From: Candidatus Roizmanbacteria bacterium
GTDB lineage: Bacteria; Patescibacteriota; Microgenomatia; UBA1406; GWC2-37-13
NCBI GenBank assembly: GCA_016206365.1
Contig: JACQRR010000176.1
Coordinates: 1-10,474 of the forward strand
Reading direction: 5' to 3'
DNA length: 10,474 nucleotides
Made by a program: the position numbers and the translations under genes. Below the pieces are notes generated by a model. That model was not told the origin of the DNA, searched no databases, and saw only the letters and a list, made by a program, of their open reading frames with translations. This document shows positions 6,256-10,474 of the stretch, piece by piece (within the stretch, counting starts at the first letter, position 1; each line of letters opens with the position of its first letter).

Positions 6256-8604
6256 TCATAGCGCCTCAAGTTCTTTTTTGACTTCAGTATCGTTTTGATT
6301 AAGTTTCTCTAAAATATAATTGAATTCTTTGCGGGCCTGCTCGATTTTTCCTGCTTTTTTAAGAAGTTGTCCTTTTAAGAAATAGCCGTCTCTGTAATCA
6401 GGCTTCAGGCTTATCGCTTCATTAATTTCACTTTGAGAACGTTGTTGAAGTAGTGATTTTCTACTTACGTCTTTTGTTTCTTCCGCCAGCAGGGAATAAA
6501 AAATGGCTAGACTGTAGGTGATCTTTGGATCGGTTGGAGAAATACGCTTTGCCACCTGTAAAGCTGCAATTGCCGTATCCAAATCATTTGGCTTCAGACT
6601 CACTTGATAGAACAGATAATAATTTTTGGCGCGTGTTTTCCAATAAAGAACATTTTTGGGAGAAGAGGAGATGCTTTTAAGATTTAAGGTATCGGATGAC
6701 TGCATCAGATTTTTAGCCAATTCATTTTCTTTCGAATAGGCTGTTATAAAAGCAATGTTGGCTAAAATATGAGATTGTTTGTCTTCATAGACATGTTCAT
6801 ATCTAAAAAAACTCGCTTCCTGTAAAAATTGGGCTGCCTTCTGATACTCTCCCAACTTGGAGAGACTGTCGCCTTTAGCGTATTTAATATCGGCTAAATA
6901 ATATTTAAAAAGAGAGGATAGAAGATAGAGGATAGAGGATAGAAGAATTAAAGTTAGGATTTTTTGTAGCCAGGATGGGTGATGCTCAGATGCTGGCTCA
7001 GGGTTGATTGGCTGCTGTTGGTTAGACGAAGCAACAACTAAAAAAGCTGGGATCAGGTAAAAAAACAGATTGACAGTAGTTGTGGAAAAGCCGAAGAAAT
7101 TGGTGATAAGAACTGTAAGGTAAGAACAAAATAAACACATTATTAAAAGATGATTGCTCGATTGTTGCATTGTTCCATTGCTATTTTGGTTTTGGGATTT
7201 GAGACTTGGAATTTGTTTGGATATTGGATATTGGATATTGGAAATTTTGAATATTGTGAGAAGTAAAACCGATCCAATGAAAAACAGGTAGGTTCCTAAC
7301 CCAATAAATCCTGTCGTGGCAAAATAATTAAGAAACTCATTATGCGCTTTGTTGTAAAGAAAATCCCACTCGGAAGTTAAATTATGTTCTTTTGGCCGTA
7401 CGAAGTAATAGCTGTAAGCAAATGTTTCTACACCTGTGCCAAAAAATGGATATTTAAGTCCTAAATCGATAGCCCCTTTCCAAACAATTTTACGAATATC
7501 TCCTGACTCACTAATTCCTGAGCTTGAAGATTCAACCGTTTTTTTTACAACTTTGGGCTGTTGTATCTGTCCACTTGACACCTTAAAGGTGTAATTTAGG
7601 TATTTGTAATAATTAGAAAGCGATAATAAGTTGTCTATTTTTTGAATACCTGTTTTAAAGAGCATAACAGATGTAAAAAGAGAAAAAAATAAAATTCCCA
7701 GCCGCAGCACGCCCGACGGATGTAGTGGAACTTTTTTAGCTTTGATTAAAACTATGGAGTAGAGAAAAATCATTAGCAAACCTACAATCACAGCAAATAA
7801 TGCAGATCGCGATCTAGTAAATAAGATTGAAGAGAAATTGACAAAAAGATAAAGTCCATATACATATAATGCAGGCTTTTTGTCATCCTGAACCACGCTT
7901 GAATCGGGCACACCTTGATTCAGGATACTTTTTTTATAGAAATACATCCCTATAAAAAAATTTATTGCCAAATAAGCGCCTAACCAGTTAGGTTGACCAA
8001 GTGTCGAAAACATTCGCTCGGCGGGACGAAATTGATCTGTCCAACAACTGTTATTAAACTGACCCAAAAATAATAAACAAGAAAGATCTTTACCGAATTT
8101 TCCAGGCAGTCCCCAAAAAATAACAAATGCAGAGCTTAATAAAGAGATTTTTAATATTTTTTCCAAAACACGCCTAATGGCAGGCAGGTTCGCAACTAAC
8201 CCATAATAAAGAATAACATAGCTGATTACTGATAACAATCCGCCGTTAAATCGTCCGTAATAGCCAAAAAAAGATGTCTGCCGATCAATTGAAAAGAGGG
8301 TTGATAAGATTTGAGATGCAACAAAAACTAAAATTGGAATATCAAAAGCTGTTTTTTTTATTATAATTTTCCTACGCAGAATCATTTTTAGCAGCCAAAA
8401 AAATAATACACCCAGCGTAATAAAGTAAATAAATATCATCTTATTGAACTCAAAAAGTTCTGAAGTAAAAGGAGCCATTACGAGGGGAGTTACAAAAAAA
8501 AGAGTGTAATATAGACTTCTAATAATTTTATCGATAATAATAATCAGTTTTGAATTTTGAGTTTCGAGTTTTGAGTTTTCCAATTTATGTTTAATTTTAT
8601 CCAA
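6256..8604 (-). CDS. O-antigen ligase/Wzy-like membrane protein with C-terminal TPR region
   Basis: A 782 aa polytopic membrane protein. About ten to twelve hydrophobic segments fill residues 30-570. Wzy_C/WaaL-type signatures include TLGQPNWLGAYL (201-212), TRSRSALFAVIVG (263-275, Arg264 and Arg266) and AHNEFLNYFATTGFIG (420-435, His421). Arg and His residues in such loops are catalytic in WaaL. The region 570-775 looks like TPR helices. The family transfers lipid-linked glycans to lipid A, glycan or, in PglL/PilO members, pilin. The convergent pilin ends 5 bp away, so pilin glycosylation is possible but inferred only from position. The start is a TTG at 8604 within mreB; a later start is possible because residues 7-20 are repeat-derived. 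Four repeat-like insertions lie in non-catalytic segments: 8548-8582, 7881-7926, 7153-7244 and 6915-6945. Alternatives are a Wzy polymerase or another glycan ligase. Confidence 0.82.
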   Translation of the reverse strand: MDKIKHKLENSKLETQNSKLIIIIDKIIRSLYYTLFFVTPLVMAPFTSELFEFNKMIFIYFITLGVLFFWLLKMILRRKIIIKKTAFDIPILVFVASQILSTLFSIDRQTSFFGYYGRFNGGLLSVISYVILYYGLVANLPAIRRVLEKILKISLLSSAFVIFWGLPGKFGKDLSCLLFLGQFNNSCWTDQFRPAERMFSTLGQPNWLGAYLAINFFIGMYFYKKSILNQGVPDSSVVQDDKKPALYVYGLYLFVNFSSILFTRSRSALFAVIVGLLMIFLYSIVLIKAKKVPLHPSGVLRLGILFFSLFTSVMLFKTGIQKIDNLLSLSNYYKYLNYTFKVSSGQIQQPKVVKKTVESSSSGISESGDIRKIVWKGAIDLGLKYPFFGTGVETFAYSYYFVRPKEHNLTSEWDFLYNKAHNEFLNYFATTGFIGLGTYLFFIGSVLLLTIFKISNIQYPISKQIPSLKSQNQNSNGTMQQSSNHLLIMCLFCSYLTVLITNFFGFSTTTVNLFFYLIPAFLVVASSNQQQPINPEPASEHHPSWLQKILTLILLSSILYLLSSLFKYYLADIKYAKGDSLSKLGEYQKAAQFLQEASFFRYEHVYEDKQSHILANIAFITAYSKENELAKNLMQSSDTLNLKSISSSPKNVLYWKTRAKNYYLFYQVSLKPNDLDTAIAALQVAKRISPTDPKITYSLAIFYSLLAEETKDVSRKSLLQQRSQSEINEAISLKPDYRDGYFLKGQLLKKAGKIEQARKEFNYILEKLNQNDTEVKKELEAL
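6915..6945. repeat. 7-bp tandem repeat inside the ligase gene (GGATAGA type)
   Basis: GGATAGA-like units are tandemly arranged, reading GGATAGAA, GATAGA, GGATAGA, GGATAGAAG. On the coding strand they encode the hydrophobic stretch around LLSSILYLLSSL (554-565), so the last predicted membrane helix is largely repeat-derived. Confidence 0.65.
7153..7244. repeat. Low-complexity repeat block with (TTGGATA)3 inside the ligase gene
   Basis: TTGGATA occurs three times in tandem, followed by TTGGAAA (7217-7244). An adjacent imperfect block includes ATTGTTGCATTGTTCCATTG (about 7160-7180). It encodes a Gln/Asn/Ser-rich hydrophilic loop (about 454-484) between two membrane segments, unlike the rest of the protein. 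Confidence 0.65.
7881..7926. repeat. Palindromic repeat inserted in frame in the ligase gene
   Basis: ATCCTGAA (7885-7892) is complementary to TTCAGGAT (7919-7926). The block begins TGTCATCC, as does the intergenic repeat at 2960. It encodes roughly LNQGVPDSSVVQDDK (228-242), a polar loop between membrane segments, with no frame break. Confidence 0.55.
8548..8582. repeat. 7-bp tandem repeat at the 5' end of the ligase gene
   Basis: Four TTTTGAR-type units follow one another: TTTTGAA, TTTTGAG, TTTCGAG and TTTTGAG (8548-8575), with a degenerate fifth. They encode KLENSKLETQNSKL (7-20) before the first membrane helix, and also lie just upstream of the divergent mreB start. Confidence 0.7.
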
Positions 8605-9651
8605 TCTTTAGAAAAATTTAAACTGCCTTTTTTTTCAACGTTTGACATCTGCCTTGATCTAGGAACAAGCAACACAAGAATAGCAATTAAAGATAAGGGG
8701 AAAGTGCTAAACGAGCCTACTTACGTTGGGGTGAATACTTCAAGCAAAGAATATATTTTTTTTGGCAGTGAAGCAAAAACAATCCTAGGCAAAACGCCAG
8801 AATTTATCAAAATAATACGTCCAGTCATAAACGGTGTTATCTCAGATTTTGACGCTCAAGTAGCACTACTTCATAAATTTCTGCAAAGATCTGTAAAAGT
8901 TTACTTTAAAAATTTTACTTTAATTAAACCCCAACTTCGAGCCATTGCTTCAGTACCTTACAGTGCCACCGAGATAGAACAAAAAGCTCTGGAAGAAGTG
9001 CTTTTTAAAGTAGGATTTTCTTCAACTTATTTAGTTGAAAAACCTATTGCCACTGCTATTGGGGCGGGAGTAAATATTTTCTATCACCACCCTCATCTTC
9101 TCATCGACATCGGTGGTGGACTAGTAGAATTAAGTATTGTAAGTGGGGGAGGAATTGTTGCAGAAAGAACAATCAAAAATGCTGGCGACAGCCTGAATCA
9201 CACCTTAGCTAATTATGTGTATTTAAAGTATGGAATAATTTTAGGTGAAACAACTTGTGAACATTTAAAAATATACTTACTTAATTTTCGGGGTGAAAAT
9301 AGAGCGTTTACTGTAAGGGGTAAATCACTTGAAGATGGTTTACCAAAGTCGGTAAGAATTAAATCGTCAGACGTTAAAGAAGCTTTATATAGTAATATAT
9401 CTCAAATCTTTGATGGCGTGAAGGAACTGATTGAGGTGTCACCTCCAGAAGTCGTCGATGAAATTTACGAAAGAGGAATTACTTTGACTGGAGGACTAGC
9501 AAACGTTGAAGGTATAGACAATTTCTTGTCCGATGAGTTAAAAATTGACGTGGTGGTTGCATCTGACCCTGATGACGCAGTGATCAGGGGATTGCTAAAA
9601 TTGAGTAATAACTATCAGGATTTAGTCAAACTATCAATACCAAAAATTTAA
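8587..9651 (+). CDS. mreB: Rod shape-determining protein MreB (bacterial actin homologue)
   Basis: A membrane-associated ATP-binding filament protein that positions cell-wall synthesis in non-spherical cells. The 354 aa length is near the family norm. Actin-fold motifs appear in order: phosphate 1 DLGTSNTRI (24-32), IRPVINGVISDFD (77-89), SVPYSATEIEQKALEEV (122-138), LVEKPIATAIGAG (149-161), phosphate 2 DIGGG (174-178), the MreB-specific VRGKSLEDGLPK (243-254), and the adenosine motif LTGG (300-303). The usual second Glu of the EEP motif is Lys152 here. The N-terminus MFNFIQSLEKF could form the amphipathic membrane-binding helix seen in other MreB proteins. The ATG at 8587 overlaps the divergent ligase start by 18 bp, and no Shine-Dalgarno is present. 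A convincing promoter was not found. The rRNA promoter begins 2 bp after the stop. FtsA and PilM fit the motifs less well. Confidence 0.88.
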   Translation: MFNFIQSLEKFKLPFFSTFDICLDLGTSNTRIAIKDKGKVLNEPTYVGVNTSSKEYIFFGSEAKTILGKTPEFIKIIRPVINGVISDFDAQVALLHKFLQRSVKVYFKNFTLIKPQLRAIASVPYSATEIEQKALEEVLFKVGFSSTYLVEKPIATAIGAGVNIFYHHPHLLIDIGGGLVELSIVSGGGIVAERTIKNAGDSLNHTLANYVYLKYGIILGETTCEHLKIYLLNFRGENRAFTVRGKSLEDGLPKSVRIKSSDVKEALYSNISQIFDGVKELIEVSPPEVVDEIYERGITLTGGLANVEGIDNFLSDELKIDVVVASDPDDAVIRGLLKLSNNYQDLVKLSIPKI

Positions 9652-9653
9652 GT

Positions 9654-9682
9654 TTGACATAGCTTGCATTTTTTAATAGAAT
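9654..9682 (+). promoter_or_regulatory. Strong sigma70-type promoter of the rRNA operon
   Basis: A perfect -35 box TTGACA (9654-9659), a 17-bp spacer and a -10 box TAGAAT (9677-9682). Transcription would start near 9689, giving a ~100-nt leader before mature 16S. The -35 begins two bases after the mreB stop codon. No obvious UP element or boxA was seen. Confidence 0.8.
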
Positions 9683-9689
9683 ATAAATA

Positions 9690-9788
9690 ATTTTCATGCA
9701 CTTTTACAAGAAGTATTTAGTCTAGTCAACGGGTTAGGTCTTATCCCGATTAAATCGGGATTGATCCCGGCGTAATGTTGGGATCCTC
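9690..9788 (+). other. Pre-16S leader with alternative hairpins
   Basis: Three inverted repeats overlap in series: TCCCGAT/ATCGGGA (9744-9760), CGGGAT/ATCCCG (9756-9769) and GATCCC/GGGATC (9763-9785). They share arms, so only some can form together. They may guide pre-rRNA processing, or they may be dispersed repeats. The segment 9744-9764 recurs exactly in the V3 loop of the 16S (10348-10368). Confidence 0.6.
9744..9764. repeat. 21-nt palindromic repeat, leader copy
   Basis: TCCCGAT-TAA-ATCGGGA followed by TTGA. It is identical over 21 bases to 10348-10368 in the 16S gene. It belongs to the same broad class of short palindromes as 34-74. Confidence 0.8.
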
Positions 9789-9863
9789 TTTTTTAAGAGT
9801 TTGATCCTGGCTCAGGATGAACGTTGGCGGCGTGCTTGAGATATGCAAGTCGAGCGAAATATT

Positions 9864-9988
9864 CCAATCGCACCCTGCTAATAATATCTGTGGTAATCCC
9901 TTATAAATCCGTGCAAATCCAAACGCTTTGATTTTCACCGACTACGTACGGATTTTCACTGATAATTTTATTGGTAAAGTGCGGTTGG
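9864..9988 (+). other. Expanded V1 (helix 6) of 16S, repeat-derived
   Basis: CCAATCGCAC (9864-9873) pairs with GTGCGGTTGG (9979-9988, one U-G pair) as an outer stem. The enclosed ~105 nt hold ATCCGTG/AATCTGTGG-like units (9886-9920) and an inverted counterpart (9930-9963). AAATCCGT (9905-9912) pairs exactly with ACGGATTT (9948-9955). The equivalent E. coli loop is far shorter. Confidence 0.65.
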
Positions 9989-10078
9989 AGTGTTAAGCGG
10001 CAGACGGCTGAGTAACGCGTAGGAACCTACCCCAAAATAGAAGATAGTCCATCGAAAGATGGAGTAATATTCTATAGT

Positions 10079-10095
10079 CCCCGCCTTTGGCGGGG
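10079..10095 (+). repeat. G/C hairpin in 16S V2
   Basis: CCCCGCC-TTT-GGCGGGG, a perfect 7-bp stem with a 3-nt loop in the variable V2 region. Confidence 0.6.
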
Positions 10096-10208
10096 TAAAG
10101 ACCGTAACTGGTCGTTTTGGGATGGTCCTGCGACCTATCAGGTAGTTGGTAGGGTAATAGCCTACCAAGCCTATGACGGGTAGCTGGCCTGAGAGGGTGT
10201 ACAGCCAG

Positions 10209-10250
<42 letters not shown>

Positions 10251-10347
10251 ATCAGGAATAGTCGGCAATGGGCGAAAGCCTGACCGCGCGACGCCGCGTG
10301 CGGGAAGAAGCTCTTCGGAGTGTAAACCGCTGTGGTAGGGGGAGAAG

Positions 10348-10368
10348 TCCCGATTAAATCGGGATTGA
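10348..10368. repeat. 21-nt palindromic repeat, V3 copy
   Basis: Caps helix 17 of 16S: the flanking stem GTAGGG (10335-10340) with CCCTAC (10374-10379) is intact, and the tip is the same 21 bases as 9744-9764 in the leader. Confidence 0.8.
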
Positions 10369-10474
10369 CAGTACCCTACAAGCAAGGGGCCGCTAACTGC
10401 GTGCCAGAAGCGTCGGTACTACGTGGGCCCCAAACGTTATCCGGTTTTACTGGGCGTAAAAGGTCGTGTAGGCG

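Noticed and set aside
7700..7730. G/C-rich patch inside the ligase gene as another inserted repeat
   Set aside because: It is locally unusual in composition but shows no inverted or tandem structure and matches no other block in the window.
8515..8540. Promoter for mreB (TAGACT with TAATAA)
   Set aside because: Only partial box matches in very A/T-rich DNA, where chance matches are common.
9874..9978. Group I intron or homing endonuclease insert in 16S V1
   Set aside because: CPR rRNA introns are usually longer and sit in conserved sites, often with a LAGLIDADG gene. This block is ~105 nt, non-coding, inside a variable loop and closed by an extended helix.

Overview
The window looks like a chromosomal segment from a Candidate Phyla Radiation (Patescibacteria) bacterium, most likely Microgenomates-like. 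The call rests on the style of the genes, a divergent and repeat-expanded 16S rRNA, many short palindromic dispersed repeats, and host genes without Shine-Dalgarno sites. TGA is used as a stop by several intact genes, so the code is standard, unlike Gracilibacteria and Absconditabacteria. The lineage call is inference; the rest of the 16S would settle it.

Layout. Positions 1-158 hold overlapping hairpins and a good promoter that places the pilB start codon at the predicted transcription start. Three type IV pilus genes follow on the + strand: pilB (159-1871, extension ATPase), pilT (1883-2935, retraction ATPase) and, after a 75-bp dispersed repeat, pilC (3045-4247, inner-membrane platform). 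An IS481-like insertion sequence (about 4312-5599) with inverted ends and a 14-16 bp target duplication separates pilC from a cysteine-rich type IV pilin gene (5663-6250). The IS stops only a few bases upstream of the pilin promoter.

A large O-antigen ligase/Wzy-type membrane protein with a C-terminal TPR region lies on the - strand (6256-8604), converging on the pilin. Its coding sequence contains three 7-bp tandem repeats and one in-frame palindromic repeat. A divergent mreB (8587-9651) overlaps the 5' end of the ligase gene by 18 bp. A strong promoter (9654-9682), a hairpin-rich leader and the first ~690 nt of a 16S rRNA gene finish the window.

How it fits together: PilB and PilT drive addition and removal of pilin subunits through PilC. 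The pilin needs a prepilin peptidase that is not encoded here. The neighbouring ligase-fold protein could modify the pilin or build surface glycan, but only position supports this.

The most interesting signals are in the rRNA region. A 21-nt palindromic sequence in the 16S leader recurs exactly in the V3 loop of the same 16S, and V1 carries a ~105-nt repeat-like expansion. The normally invariant 530 loop has paired substitutions that preserve its pseudoknot, remove the G527 methylation target and spoil the common 515F primer site.
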